Shown: piece after piece, positions 24,551 through 34,412 of the stretch
How the letters are laid out: each line of letters begins with the position of its first letter
Numbering within the stretch: position 1 is the first letter of the stretch
NCBI GenBank assembly: GCA_018266915.1
Contig: JAFDZM010000070.1
Coordinates: 1 to 64,000 of the forward strand
DNA: 64,000 nt
From: Bacteroidota bacterium
Lineage (GTDB): Bacteria > Bacteroidota > Bacteroidia > Sphingobacteriales > Sphingobacteriaceae
Direction of reading: 5' to 3'
Translations under genes and position numbers: made by a program
The notes under the pieces: model-generated
What the model saw: only the letters and a program-made list of their open reading frames with translations
Told to the model about the DNA's origin: nothing
Databases searched by the model: none

Positions 24551-27500
24551 ATGCGACTATCGTTTATTTGCATTTTTCTTCTTTTTTGTCATGCATCATT
24601 ATTTGCACAAACGACAATTACAGGTCGTGTTGTCAATCATAATGATAAGAAACCTATTGCCAATGCAAGTATATTTTTAAGCAATACTACTATAGGTAAT
24701 GAGTCGGCGAAGGATGGAAGGTTTATCCTTAAAAATGTCAAATCAGGAAAATATCAGATCATAGTATCAGTTGTGGGCTTCAAAACTTACAATGAGAACA
24801 TAGTCGCTAATGATAATTTGATCAACCTGCATGACATTGAGTTAGTGCCCGAAGTAAAGACATTAAAGGAAGTAAGTATCCGCTACAAAGCTGATCCAGA
24901 CAGGGAATTATATCTAAAATGGTTTAGGGAGCAATTTATTGGCACATCCGAACTAGCATCCGATTGTGTTTTGATAAATCCTGAGGTGCTTGATTTTGAA
25001 TATGATAAAAGTAAATACACGCTTACCGCTTCCTCATACGATTTCCTTAAAATTGAAAATAAAGACTTAGGCTACCGGTTAAAATACCTGGTTAAAGATT
25101 TTAGTTATTGTAACAATCCGACACTGAAACATCCGCTTCATTACCAGGGCTTTGTCCTTTTTGAAGAGATGAAAGGCTCTGCCGGGCAGGAAAAACGATG
25201 GAAAAGAAACAGGCAAGATGCATATCAAGGATCCGAGATGCATTTTTTTCGCTCTTTAGTTAGTAACAGGCTGAATGAAGAAGGTTTCAGGGTATTGCAA
25301 TGGGCAATCTATAATAACCCTGAACGGCCTGCGGATAGCGTTATCGAATCAAAAATAAAATCGTTTACAAAACTTAAAAGTGCCGACAGCAAAAAATACA
25401 GTGATTCATTGCGATTTTGGGAAAAGAAAAAGGACCTGAAAAAGGTTATTGAGACCTTAATGGATTTTCCGCTTAACGAGGAAGAGATAGTCAAGTTAAC
25501 CGACCAGAAGGATATGTATGCCCTTGGTTGCGATATGGACAACCTGCATATTACTTATAACAAGGATATGCATTTTTCGAAAAAAGGATTTATATATCAT
25601 TTGGACGAACCCAGTAATAGGGAGACCTCGGTTATAAGCTTTAGTAACCCCTTTGCCTTCTTTGATAATAACGGTATAGTATTGAATATAAACAGCATAT
25701 CCCTGAGTGGCGTTTGGGCCAGGAACCGGGTAGCCGAACTATTGCCGTATGACTATGAATCTGAAGCTATTTCACCTGCTCTGGTTCAGGAGGATACTTT
25801 AAAACCGCCATCCAAAGTTTTTTACAAGCCAGATACTCTGGAAGGAAGATTACTTAAATATGCTCGATACTCAGACAGCCTCACCAGCAATTATGCTGCC
25901 GAGAAATTGTATCTGCAACTTGATAAATCAGATTATGCTGTTGGCGATACCATTTGGCTAAAGGCTTATCTATTTAATGCTGCCTCTCACTCGCTGTCGT
26001 CGCATAGCGGTCTGTTGCATATCGCCTTAGTGAATGATAGTAATAAGATTGTAAAGCAAGCACTTTTGCAGCTGAAAAACGGCATCAGTTGGGGTAATAT
26101 TGGTTTATCGGCTAAAGAATTCAACACCGGTGATTACACATTGACTGCCTATACCAATTGGATGATGAATTTTGGCCAGGATGTTTTCTTTCGCAAAAAG
26201 ATAAGAATAGCTTCTATAAATGAAAATGCCTGGCTGATCAACAGCAAAATTGATCAGGGGAAAGACCTTATCAATGCTAAACTACAAATTGCCGGAGTCG
26301 ACAAAACTCCTTATGCTGATTCTGTATTGCGTTTGGAAATAACTGAAGGCCGAAAGAAAGTATATAATCAACCAATAAAGACGGATCACGGTGGATTGCT
26401 TGATTTTAAATTTAGTCCGCCGACAAAGACAAATAATTTAAATATCAGGCTCGTCAATAAAGACAATACAAAAAGCGCTGTTATTCCCATTTCTATCAAT
26501 CGTCCGGAAAACACAGATGTGCAATTTTTGGCCGAAGGCGGGGACTTGATAGCTGGGATTAAAGCCCATATCGGTTTCAAAGCTGTAGGTGAAGATGGTA
26601 AAGGTGCAGATATTAAAGGACAGATCGTTGATGCAACAGGGAAGCAGGTCACCAATTTTAGTTCGACTTATAAAGGCATGGGCAGCTTTGATTTGATGCC
26701 TGACGATAATGCAACGTACACTGCAAAAGTCGAGCTTCCGGGTGGACTGGTTAAAGATTATCCGTTGCCTGTAGTTAAGAGATCCGGGACGGTTTTGCAG
26801 GTAAAGAACTCATTCAAAAGCGATTCGGTAGAAGTAAATATTTCTGTGACACCTGATATTATACAATTCAATAAAAACTATTTCCTTATAGGCAAGGCGA
26901 GAGGAGTGATCTGTTATGCAGCTACTATGACTTTTAGTAAGAATACTATCCATCGTTTGATCTCCAAAAGCTTATTCCCATCGGGTATTACGCATTTTAT
27001 CTTATCCTCGACAGACGGCAAGCCGCTCAATGAGCGCCTGGTGTTTATAAACCGGGATGATGACCTCAACATAAAAGTTGATCCGGATGAATTAACTTAT
27101 ACAACGCGAGACAGTATTGCATTTCATGTTAATGTCAACAAACCCAATGGCGATCCTGTCGAGGGAAGTTTTTCAATGGCTGTTACAGACGATGCACAGA
27201 TCAAACCGGATTCGATCAATGCAGATAATATATTAACCCGCATGCTGCTGACCTCTGACCTGAAGGGTTATATCGAAAGTCCCGGATATTATTTTCAGGA
27301 CAACACAGTATCCTTTAATGCTCTGGATAATTTGTTGCTTACGCAGGGTTGGGTTTCTTATGAACCGGTTGAAGGGAAAACGTCAATTCCTGTAGAGAAA
27401 GAATATACTGTAAACGGGAATGTTAAAAATGTTTTTAATAAACCTGTAAAAGGGACTCATGTGTTGCTTTTATCCAAATCGCCGGCTATTTTAATGGATA

Positions 27501-28609
27501 CGGTTACAAACATTGAAGGCAAATTTACTTTTGATCATTTTCCGAGAGTAGATACAGCAATGTTTGTGCTTAAGGCCGTAAATAAGAGCGGAAAAAGTTT
27601 TAATGTAGGAATTGCCCCGGAAGAAACGCCTCTTCCTCAATTCAAACTGCCTTCGTTTCCTCAGCCTACGCCCTGGTATGTAAATAGCGATTCAAGTTTT
27701 ATGCATCTTGCCGATAATAACATTGCCTATCAAAACTTGCGGGGATATACGCCGGATGGCAAGCATCACTTGCGAGAAGTAGTTATAAAGGCGAAGAAAA
27801 CTGTTAAAGACTCGCAAAATTTAAATGGTGCAGGCAATGCGGATATTGTATTGGATGAGAAGGATATGGAAACAGCCAAGAAAAAAACATGGCTCGACCT
27901 ACTGCGTGAAAACGTTAGGACTTTTAACAAGGGCGATATCGGAGGTGCAACCTGGTTTTTTATAAATGATATTGAAGACTCGGTTGAAGTCACACCGGGA
28001 TCGGCTCCAAGCCCGTATCATAAGTGGTATTTAGTGGATAATAAGCCAATGAAAATTTATGTTGATGGATTATCGGTAACTAAGATATATCGACCTAGTC
28101 CTTTCGAACTTTTTAGTTATGCTGGAGAATTTAATACAATAACTGATTATTTAACCTCACATTTTGCTGAAGATTTAAAAGGCATAGAAGTTAATTATAC
28201 TACTAAATATGCGATGAAATACGTATCGAGTTATTGGGTGCCTTATATACGTCCATATTCCGTTGCTTTTGTAGAGATAACTACACGTGCGGGGCATGGG
28301 CCAATTATTGCCAATACACCCGGCATGTATTTATACAAGCCACTGGCGATAACATGGCCCGCCCAATTTTACAAACCAAAGTATAACGTGAAGGACACCC
28401 TCCATATGCCGGATTATCGGTCAACTATAGATTGGGAACCTAATATTGTTACTGATGAGAATGGTAAAGCAACGGTATCATTTTATGCTGCCGATAAGCC
28501 ATCAACCTATACCATTATTATGGAAGGGACGGATGCGAATGGATATATTGGTTACAAGCGTCAAAAATTAGTAATAAGACAAAAGAAGATAGAAGCAAAG
28601 TCTAAATAA
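24551..28609 (+). CDS. Giant surface protein: carboxypeptidase-like domain, MG-type repeats and TonB plug-like domain
   Basis: About 1350 residues. From ATG 24551 a signal peptide (MRLSFICIFLLFCHASLFAQ) leads to a carboxypeptidase regulatory-like domain (TITGRVVNHNDKKPIANASIF), then a long region with macroglobulin-like beta domains (LYLQLDKSDYAVGDTIWLKAY, VNGNVKNVFNKPVKGTHVLL), a TonB-plug-like segment around residues 1080-1250 (ADIVLDEKDMETAK, KIYVDGLSVTK, VAFVEITTRAG) and a final DENGKATVSFYAADKPSTYTI strand pair. There is no outer-membrane barrel. The type is common in Bacteroidota and is of unknown role, perhaps outer-surface protease inhibition or assembly. ATG 24515 is an alternative that would hide the signal peptide. 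Confidence 0.75.
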   Translation: MRLSFICIFLLFCHASLFAQTTITGRVVNHNDKKPIANASIFLSNTTIGNESAKDGRFILKNVKSGKYQIIVSVVGFKTYNENIVANDNLINLHDIELVPEVKTLKEVSIRYKADPDRELYLKWFREQFIGTSELASDCVLINPEVLDFEYDKSKYTLTASSYDFLKIENKDLGYRLKYLVKDFSYCNNPTLKHPLHYQGFVLFEEMKGSAGQEKRWKRNRQDAYQGSEMHFFRSLVSNRLNEEGFRVLQWAIYNNPERPADSVIESKIKSFTKLKSADSKKYSDSLRFWEKKKDLKKVIETLMDFPLNEEEIVKLTDQKDMYALGCDMDNLHITYNKDMHFSKKGFIYHLDEPSNRETSVISFSNPFAFFDNNGIVLNINSISLSGVWARNRVAELLPYDYESEAISPALVQEDTLKPPSKVFYKPDTLEGRLLKYARYSDSLTSNYAAEKLYLQLDKSDYAVGDTIWLKAYLFNAASHSLSSHSGLLHIALVNDSNKIVKQALLQLKNGISWGNIGLSAKEFNTGDYTLTAYTNWMMNFGQDVFFRKKIRIASINENAWLINSKIDQGKDLINAKLQIAGVDKTPYADSVLRLEITEGRKKVYNQPIKTDHGGLLDFKFSPPTKTNNLNIRLVNKDNTKSAVIPISINRPENTDVQFLAEGGDLIAGIKAHIGFKAVGEDGKGADIKGQIVDATGKQVTNFSSTYKGMGSFDLMPDDNATYTAKVELPGGLVKDYPLPVVKRSGTVLQVKNSFKSDSVEVNISVTPDIIQFNKNYFLIGKARGVICYAATMTFSKNTIHRLISKSLFPSGITHFILSSTDGKPLNERLVFINRDDDLNIKVDPDELTYTTRDSIAFHVNVNKPNGDPVEGSFSMAVTDDAQIKPDSINADNILTRMLLTSDLKGYIESPGYYFQDNTVSFNALDNLLLTQGWVSYEPVEGKTSIPVEKEYTVNGNVKNVFNKPVKGTHVLLLSKSPAILMDTVTNIEGKFTFDHFPRVDTAMFVLKAVNKSGKSFNVGIAPEETPLPQFKLPSFPQPTPWYVNSDSSFMHLADNNIAYQNLRGYTPDGKHHLREVVIKAKKTVKDSQNLNGAGNADIVLDEKDMETAKKKTWLDLLRENVRTFNKGDIGGATWFFINDIEDSVEVTPGSAPSPYHKWYLVDNKPMKIYVDGLSVTKIYRPSPFELFSYAGEFNTITDYLTSHFAEDLKGIEVNYTTKYAMKYVSSYWVPYIRPYSVAFVEITTRAGHGPIIANTPGMYLYKPLAITWPAQFYKPKYNVKDTLHMPDYRSTIDWEPNIVTDENGKATVSFYAADKPSTYTIIMEGTDANGYIGYKRQKLVIRQKKIEAKSK

Positions 28610-28610
28610 A

Positions 28611-29243
28611 TCAGATCAGTTTTAATACATCCTGTAAATTATGAGAGCGATAAGTCACTTGCACGTGGCTATGCTTATTTGCCGGATCATATAGAAAAGT
28701 ATCAATGCCCAAAGCCCTCCCAGCTTTTATCTCTGATTCAGGATCATCGCCAATAACAAGCAGATCGCCGGGAGTGTAATTGTGCGTCCGCATTATCTCC
28801 GCAAAAACGTCCTTCTTAGTTTGCTGGTTCACATCAGGATCGACAATATGAATATGCTTGAAATCGTCTTCAATCCCCAGCATCTTCACCTTGCTCCATT
28901 GCAGTTTTGAAAAACCCGTTGTTACCAGGAATTTGTCTAAAGGAACGGCGCGTACATGCAGGTAATCGTCATAAGTCTTCATCGGTTGTGTATAGGCCAT
29001 GTTGCGGAGTATATCAATCATTTTGTCCCTGACACCTTTGTCCAGGTTAAATTCATCAGCAATATGCTGAAAAGGCCGGCGTGTCATTTCATCCTTAATC
29101 TTTTCTACTTTACCCCCATCATCTACATTTATAATTTCTGCATGTTGATCCAATATAACAAACAAATCAGCAAACAGATTCTCTGAAATGGAACTTACCG
29201 GGTAAATAGTATTATCGAGATCAAGTATGAGTGCCTTTTTCAT
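28611..29243 (-). CDS. HAD-family hydrolase
   Basis: A 210-residue HAD phosphatase: LDLDNTIYP (motif I, two catalytic Asp), a small helical cap, LVTTGFSKLQW (motif II) and VIGDDPESEIKAGRALG (motif IV). The pattern resembles pyrimidine-nucleotidase-like HAD-IA proteins; the substrate is not known. Its start lies 4 bp behind the MFS gene, so the two form an operon. Confidence 0.85.
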   Translation of the reverse strand: MKKALILDLDNTIYPVSSISENLFADLFVILDQHAEIINVDDGGKVEKIKDEMTRRPFQHIADEFNLDKGVRDKMIDILRNMAYTQPMKTYDDYLHVRAVPLDKFLVTTGFSKLQWSKVKMLGIEDDFKHIHIVDPDVNQQTKKDVFAEIMRTHNYTPGDLLVIGDDPESEIKAGRALGIDTFLYDPANKHSHVQVTYRSHNLQDVLKLI

Positions 29244-29247
29244 TCAG

Positions 29248-30486
29248 TTAAAATACGGTTTCTTCAAGAGGAACCGGTTTCGTTTTCTTAATATTAAAAT
29301 GGTACAGCGACAACATCCCCATAGATGCCACCAGGCAAATTGCTCCTGTTAACCACCACAACAGATTATAATTTACAAAAGTGATCACCTGCCCACCGAT
29401 AATAGGAGACATAATCGACGCTGCCGACCAGCCCATGGCATACAAAGCTGCATATTCGCCCCGATTTTGCGGCGTGGTGCGCATTATCCAAAACGAATTC
29501 ATAAAAGGCATTGAAAGCATTTCACCTACAGTTATAAACAATAGGATGAATAATGCAGAATAATAACTTGCAGGAAGAAAATTCAGCAATATAAAGCCAA
29601 ACCCAACAGTCAATATGCCGATATGAATATACCTGAGCGGATGCCTTTTCCCTTCCAGGTTATGTACGATCAGCATTTCAAAGCACACGATCAATAGACC
29701 GTTGATACCCATTAAAATACCGATCAATTGCTCGCTGATATGCCATTGACTTTTATAAAATAACGGCTGCATAGTAAATATCTGGAAAAAGCAAAGCGCA
29801 TATAGTGTAAGCATGCCTATAAACGTCAGATAAACCTTATCCCTATAGGCCGACGGCCCTTTAACACGCTCAGCTACCTTTTTTATGGATTTGGTCACCT
29901 TAGAAAAAGGCAGGAGCCTTAATAGCAGCAGTGAAGCTAAAATATTAGTGCTGCCATCAACCCAGAATAATAAGTGATAATTGATATGAGCCAATGTACC
30001 ACCCAACAACCCGCCAAAAGCCCATCCCAGGTTTACTGCAAGGCGGTTTAAAGAGTTGGAGCGCGTAAGGTTCTGTTCTGTGCTATAATGCGCAACAGCC
30101 GTAGAATTGGCTGGGCGAAACGCATCATTACACATATTCAATACAAATGAACAGATGCCAACTGATACGAAGGTCTTTTGGAAACCAAGCAACAGAAATA
30201 GTAACCCGCCAAGTAAAAGGCCAAACACCTGGACATAATAGAATCCATATTTGTCAGTCATTCTGCCACCAATATAGGCGCCGCAAAGCGAACCGATCCC
30301 AAACAAGCCCATGATTATACCTGCCTGCTCAACTGTAAAGTGCAGCTTTTGTGTGCAGTAAATGGTCATGAATGGAATAACCATGGTACCGCTGCGATTG
30401 ATGAACATCACCAGGCACAGGTACCAGCTATTGATCGATAACCCACTATAAGCTTTTTTGTATAATTGGATAGTTCGGGAGAACAT
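29248..30486 (-). CDS. Major facilitator superfamily transporter
   Basis: A 412-residue protein with 12 predicted membrane helices. MINRSGTM-type first loop (MFINRSGTMVIPF) and the MFS signature GGRMTDKYGFYYVQ between helices 2 and 3 are clear, with a duplicate in the second half. Related to DHA1-type exporters; the cargo cannot be predicted. A TATATTTG -7 element ends only 5 bp before the start codon, so the transcript may be nearly leaderless. It is followed by the HAD gene. Confidence 0.85.
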   Translation of the reverse strand: MFSRTIQLYKKAYSGLSINSWYLCLVMFINRSGTMVIPFMTIYCTQKLHFTVEQAGIIMGLFGIGSLCGAYIGGRMTDKYGFYYVQVFGLLLGGLLFLLLGFQKTFVSVGICSFVLNMCNDAFRPANSTAVAHYSTEQNLTRSNSLNRLAVNLGWAFGGLLGGTLAHINYHLLFWVDGSTNILASLLLLRLLPFSKVTKSIKKVAERVKGPSAYRDKVYLTFIGMLTLYALCFFQIFTMQPLFYKSQWHISEQLIGILMGINGLLIVCFEMLIVHNLEGKRHPLRYIHIGILTVGFGFILLNFLPASYYSALFILLFITVGEMLSMPFMNSFWIMRTTPQNRGEYAALYAMGWSAASIMSPIIGGQVITFVNYNLLWWLTGAICLVASMGMLSLYHFNIKKTKPVPLEETVF

Positions 30487-30490
30487 TCCA

Positions 30491-30498
30491 CAAATATA
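30491..30498 (-). promoter_or_regulatory. -7 element touching the MFS start codon
   Basis: TATATTTG on the minus strand ends 5 bp before the MFS ATG (30484-30486). Transcription starting 5-7 bp downstream would begin at or next to the start codon. No clear TTG at -33. Confidence 0.4.
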
Positions 30499-30540
30499 TT
30501 TAAATGTGGATAGGTGAGCTAGATTGGGTTTTAAATTGTC

Positions 30541-30882
30541 TTATATTAAAGCAATTTCTTTTAGTAAATCCTTAATTTCATTATCAGTAATATTTTCTTG
30601 TTCCGATTTGTCATAAACTGCCAACAAGTATATGACGCCATCATGTTCATTTAACGACAATACATGGGTGATTACCCGAGCGCCACCACTTTTCCCCTTG
30701 TTTTTACTGGCAATAATTATCCTGATTTTATAACAAGAATTACCTATAGGAATGCCTGATTTAGGATTATCAGAAAGTATTTGGCGAAGCTTGTTTAAAT
30801 CGGATTTAAAGGATTTATATTTTTTACTTAATACTTTAGCATCCCTATCAAAACTTGGGACTGTTTTTATTTTATAGTTCAT
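30541..30882 (-). CDS. RelE/ParE-superfamily toxin-like protein
   Basis: A 113-residue basic protein with the RelE/HigB-type fold pattern: SFDRDAKVLSKKYKSFKSDLNKL at the N-terminus, NSCYKIRIII in the centre and VIYLLAVYDKSEQENITDNEIKDLL at the C-terminus. RelE-type toxins cut mRNA on the ribosome. The start overlaps the end of the antitoxin gene by 11 bp, the normal arrangement for such pairs. Toxin activity is inferred from family and context. Confidence 0.8.
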   Translation of the reverse strand: MNYKIKTVPSFDRDAKVLSKKYKSFKSDLNKLRQILSDNPKSGIPIGNSCYKIRIIIASKNKGKSGGARVITHVLSLNEHDGVIYLLAVYDKSEQENITDNEIKDLLKEIALI

Positions 30883-31075
30883 TCAGCAAATCATCGAAAT
30901 CCTTTGCCTCTATTTTCCCTGCTTTAATAGCATTTAATTCGCCGACAGCATTTTTTATTTTCTTCAATAAGGGTTTACTGTTATCAATTTTTTTTACAGT
31001 GACACCTAATTCTTTTAACAAGATACGCACTGCTTTTTCCTTTTTTTCGGGCACAGTTATTTGTAAAACAGTCAT
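30872..31075 (-). CDS. Antitoxin-like small protein
   Basis: A 67-residue charged protein (MTVLQITVPEKKEKAVRILL) ending in an acidic helix GKIEAKDFDDLLNEL. It is upstream of, and overlaps, the RelE-like gene, and is probably the neutralising partner and autoregulator. A -7 element TATATTTG at plus 31092-31099 (minus strand) and an imperfect palindrome AAAAGATGATCATTTT at 31103-31118 lie just upstream, a plausible promoter/operator. Confidence 0.72.
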   Translation of the reverse strand: MTVLQITVPEKKEKAVRILLKELGVTVKKIDNSKPLLKKIKNAVGELNAIKAGKIEAKDFDDLLNEL

Positions 31076-31091
31076 TTTGTTTCCTTTTATA

Positions 31092-31118
31092 CAAATATAA
31101 TTAAAAGATGATCATTTT
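31092..31118 (-). promoter_or_regulatory. Promoter and operator of the toxin-antitoxin pair
   Basis: TATATTTG (-7, plus 31092-31099, minus strand) with a 16-bp near-palindrome at 31103-31118 immediately upstream, where a repressor would block polymerase. Confidence 0.5.
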
Positions 31119-31145
31119 GATAGGCAGCATATATGCAAGCTAGCT

Positions 31146-32975
31146 TTAATCAGAACAATCAAAATTAATGGAATTAATTAACTGTTGTGTTTCATGAAAT
31201 GATATGATTTTGAGATCGGTTATAATATCTTTTGGTGTAATTAATTTCTTTAAAGCTATGCCGTTTAATGTTTTACACCTACTTAATGCTGTGTAGAGCT
31301 GTCCGTTAATAAATGCTCCGTTTCCTAAATCAATTGCAACTTTTTCAAAAGTTAATCCCTGGCTTTTGTGTACAGTTATTGCCCAGGCAAGCTTAATTGG
31401 AAATTGTGTAAATGTTCCCTTTAATTCAGAAACTATTTTTCCGTTATTGTATTTATAAGCGCGATTTTCCCATACTTCTTTTTCCAATTTGTGAATGCTC
31501 CCGTCTTGTAGTCTGATTTCCAGAATATCATCCGATATAAACTCAATCTTGGCTATAGTCCCGTTAACCCATTTTTTAGCGGGATCATTTTTTATTAATA
31601 TTACCTGCGCATACTTTTTGAGCTCTAATACTTTGTTGGTTGGATACCGATTTACTTTAAATTCACCTGAAATCTCTGCTTCGAATCTAAAAGAAGTATA
31701 GGTAAGCTCATTTAATCTTCTTATATTCTCAGTAAATGCAATAGCGTTACTTGCTGCAAGTGTCATCACAAATTCATCGTTCTTAGGGACGTATTTGGGA
31801 TAATATCTTTTATTTAGTTTATCAAGCGTTTTTTGGTTCTTCTCACATATTCTTATACTATCTAAAATTTCAACAAATTCAGCGTCTTTGCCTTGCCTAT
31901 GTGATTTCGTGAATTCAAAATATGCAGGATTTAACTTTTTATATGCGGGAGAATCAAAAAAGTATTTGCTTTTATATATTTCTGAAAATACGTAATTATC
32001 AACTTCGTCTGTGTCATCAGTAATAGGAGGTAGTTGGAAAATGTCTCCAACAAATATTATCTGTTTTCCTCCAAACACTTTATTCGGATCACCGCCATTT
32101 TTTCGCAACGAATAGTCAATAGCTTCAAGAATATCGCACCTTAGCATTGACACTTCATCAATAACAATAGCCTGGATTTCCATTATGATTTTATATTTCT
32201 CAGAACTTTTGTGAAAGACTTTTATCTCATCATCTTCTGGAGCCAGAACCTGGTTTGGAAATCTAAAAAATGAGTGAATGGTTTGCCCTTTTATGTTTAT
32301 GGCAGCAATACCCGTAAATGCACACATCAACAATTTTTTCTTAGTTTTTGAAGCAAAATATTGAATGAAAGTTGACTTTCCTGTTCCTGCTTTCCCAGTG
32401 ATAAAAAAGCTTGAATTGCTATCTTCAATTTTATTAAATAATTGATTTACAGTTTTGTCTTTATCATATTCTTCAGGGAAATTAGTGAATTGACTATATA
32501 AATTCGGCAGTTCTAATGGTTCATCAAATATTGTTAATTGAGTAACATCATTACATTCAATTCTCAAGAAGTACATAAGTTCGCGAAGGTTATCTTTGTA
32601 TGGATTCGTAGTGGAAACTTTTTTGCCGTAATGAGCCAGCATTTTTAAAATGCCGTTGCAATTGTTAGCAAACTTTTCATACTCATCAAGACTTTCTTTC
32701 AGGTGATTTAAAATAAGCTCCTGTTTAATATTAATCCCGATAAAACTTAGAAATGAATTGAATATGCTTAATGATGTGCTTTTCTCAGTATTTAGATAAG
32801 AAGCGTAATGATCCTTAAAGTTTTGAGGAAAATTTATGGGATAAAGATCATTTTCTTTCCCATAATATAATTGAGATGCATAATCACTTTTAAAAAGTCC
32901 GGTGGATTGGTCTATTAAAGGACATTTTTTAAAATTATCGAGCCACTTCTTTTCAATGCTTTTTATATTGGACAT
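31146..32975 (-). CDS. Pif1-like superfamily 1B helicase
   Basis: A 609-residue ATPase. Walker A GKAGTGKST near residue 193, TGIAAINIKGQTIHSFF, Walker B VIDEVSMLR, FVGDIFQLPP (motif III), a linker, and the C-terminal SF1B motifs WAITVHKSQGLTFEKV and YTALSRCKTLNGIAL, as in Pif1/RecD-type helicases. The first 180 residues are helical and not recognised. Pif1-type helicases unwind 5'-3', including G-quadruplex DNA. The gene is clearly more AT-rich than the aromatic operon beside it and lies next to a toxin-antitoxin pair, so it is probably acquired. Confidence 0.85.
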   Translation of the reverse strand: MSNIKSIEKKWLDNFKKCPLIDQSTGLFKSDYASQLYYGKENDLYPINFPQNFKDHYASYLNTEKSTSLSIFNSFLSFIGINIKQELILNHLKESLDEYEKFANNCNGILKMLAHYGKKVSTTNPYKDNLRELMYFLRIECNDVTQLTIFDEPLELPNLYSQFTNFPEEYDKDKTVNQLFNKIEDSNSSFFITGKAGTGKSTFIQYFASKTKKKLLMCAFTGIAAINIKGQTIHSFFRFPNQVLAPEDDEIKVFHKSSEKYKIIMEIQAIVIDEVSMLRCDILEAIDYSLRKNGGDPNKVFGGKQIIFVGDIFQLPPITDDTDEVDNYVFSEIYKSKYFFDSPAYKKLNPAYFEFTKSHRQGKDAEFVEILDSIRICEKNQKTLDKLNKRYYPKYVPKNDEFVMTLAASNAIAFTENIRRLNELTYTSFRFEAEISGEFKVNRYPTNKVLELKKYAQVILIKNDPAKKWVNGTIAKIEFISDDILEIRLQDGSIHKLEKEVWENRAYKYNNGKIVSELKGTFTQFPIKLAWAITVHKSQGLTFEKVAIDLGNGAFINGQLYTALSRCKTLNGIALKKLITPKDIITDLKIISFHETQQLINSINFDCSD

Positions 32976-33056
32976 GTAGGTAAGGCTTATATAAATTATA
33001 AGCTAACTTACTAAATAAAATAGCATTTGAATGATGAAAAAACTCGCCTAATTCGT

Positions 33057-34175
33057 TTAACTAAGAACCGAGTTCCTGTTCCTCAGCCAATGATCGGCAA
33101 TAACTAACGCTGCCATTGCCTCTACAATGACAACCGCGCGCGGCACTACACAAGGATCATGGCGGCCTTTGCCTGATATTTCGGCGGCATTGCCATGACT
33201 ATCAATTGTAGGTTGACTTTGCATGATGGTGGCCACCGGTTTAAAAGCCACTTTAAATTCGATAGGCATACCATTGCTGATACCGCCCTGTATACCGCCT
33301 GAGAAGTTAGTAATTGTCCTAATTTCTTTTTCTCCCTCTCCCTTGGAGAGGGGCGGGGTGAGGCTAACGAAAATATCATTATGCTCTGAGCCGCGCATTT
33401 CGCTGCCAGCAAAGCCTGAACCATATTCAAAACCGTGCACGGCGTTGATGCTCAGCATCGCTTTGCCTAGTTCTGCGTGCAGCTTATCAAAAACAGGTTC
33501 ACCTAAACCAACGGGGCAGTTTTGTACGTAGCAGCTAATTTTACCGCCAACAGTATCGCCTTGCTTGCGGATAGAATCGATAAACTCAATCATTTCCTCT
33601 GCAGTTGCAGGGTCTGCACAGCGAACAATGTTTTGCTCGCGTGCATCAATAAATTCCTGTGCATTGATAATCTCTACATTCGGAGCATTGATCTTACCTA
33701 CACTGCTAACATGTGCTACTATCTCAATGCCTTGTGATTTGAGTAATAACTTAGCCAAAGCGCCTGCAGCCACACGGGCGGCTGTTTCACGAGCTGATGA
33801 ACGGCCACCGCCACGATGGTCGCGGATACCGTATTTGGTTTGATAGGTGTAATCGGCATGTGAAGGGCGGAACACATCCACATTATGCGAATAATCCTTA
33901 GAGCGTTGGTCTTCATTAGGGATCAACATCGCAATAGGTGTTCCCGTGGTTTTACCTTCAAATACCCCAGAAAGGATTTTTACTGTATCGCTTTCCTTGC
34001 GTTGCGTGGTGATCTTCGACTGACCGGGGCGGCGTTTGTCTAATTCGGACTGAATATATTCCAAATCTACATCCAGTTGAGCAGGGCAGCCATCGATGAT
34101 CACGCCGATCGCCTCACCATGCGATTCGCCAAAAGTTGTTATTCTGAATAATTGTCCGAATGAATTGCCAGCCAT
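33057..34175 (-). CDS. aroC: Chorismate synthase with an in-frame repeat insertion
   Basis: A 372-residue FMN-dependent enzyme that converts EPSP to chorismate. N-terminus [52 protein letters not shown] and [10 protein letters not shown] are all present. Between SEHNDIF and [10 protein letters not shown] there are about 12-15 extra residues ([15 protein letters not shown]), encoded at 33324-33368 by a palindromic repeat sequence; the frame is kept. ATG 34175 gives the conserved N-terminus. Last gene of the pheA-DAHPS/CM-aroA-aroC series. The 3' end borders the accessory helicase. Confidence 0.95.
   Translation of the reverse strand: MAGNSFGQLFRITTFGESHGEAIGVIIDGCPAQLDVDLEYIQSELDKRRPGQSKITTQRKESDTVKILSGVFEGKTTGTPIAMLIPNEDQRSKDYSHNVDVFRPSHADYTYQTKYGIRDHRGGGRSSARETAARVAAGALAKLLLKSQGIEIVAHVSSVGKINAPNVEIINAQEFIDAREQNIVRCADPATAEEMIEFIDSIRKQGDTVGGKISCYVQNCPVGLGEPVFDKLHAELGKAMLSINAVHGFEYGSGFAGSEMRGSEHNDIFVSLTPPLSKGEGEKEIRTITNFSGGIQGGISNGMPIEFKVAFKPVATIMQSQPTIDSHGNAAEISGKGRHDPCVVPRAVVIVEAMAALVIADHWLRNRNSVLS
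33329..33366. repeat. Palindromic CCCTCTCC-GGAGAGGG repeat inside aroC
   Basis: A perfect 8-bp inverted repeat CCCTCTCC (33334-33341)/GGAGAGGG (33345-33352) with 3-nt loop, followed by GCGGGGTGAGGCT. This text is typical of small dispersed intergenic repeats in Bacteroidota, but here it is inside a coding sequence. Confidence 0.75.
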
Positions 34176-34245
34176 ATTTTTTAGATGTGCAGATTTGCTG
34201 ATGTGCAAATGTGCGGATTATTTTAGTTTATTAATTATTGTTTAT

Positions 34246-34412
34246 GTCATTGCGAGGCGCGAGGCGGGTGGTGTGAGCCGAGCAACGAAGCAATCGCATG
34301 CTATACAGAGACGACTTACAAAGTTTACAATTGCTGCGACGAATCTACTAACGCCAACCGCCCTGCACTTCGCAATAATAACCTTTCACCTTTCACCTTT
34401 AAGCTTTCACCT
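34246..34412. repeat. Dispersed repeat block between aroA and aroC
   Basis: GTCATTGCGAGGCGCGAGG with AACGAAGCAATCGC (34246-34296) and a mirrored TTCGCAATAATA (to 34381) resemble the widespread TCATTGCGAGG...CGAAGCAATC element. It is followed by CCTTTCACCTTTCACCTTTAAG (34382-34403), which supplies the aroA stop codon. A further TTGCTGATGTGCAAATGTGCGG piece lies at 34195-34217. Confidence 0.65.

Noticed and set aside
33223..33843. Several plus-strand frames opposite aroC
   Set aside because: They are antisense to a clearly conserved enzyme and show no protein-like features of their own.
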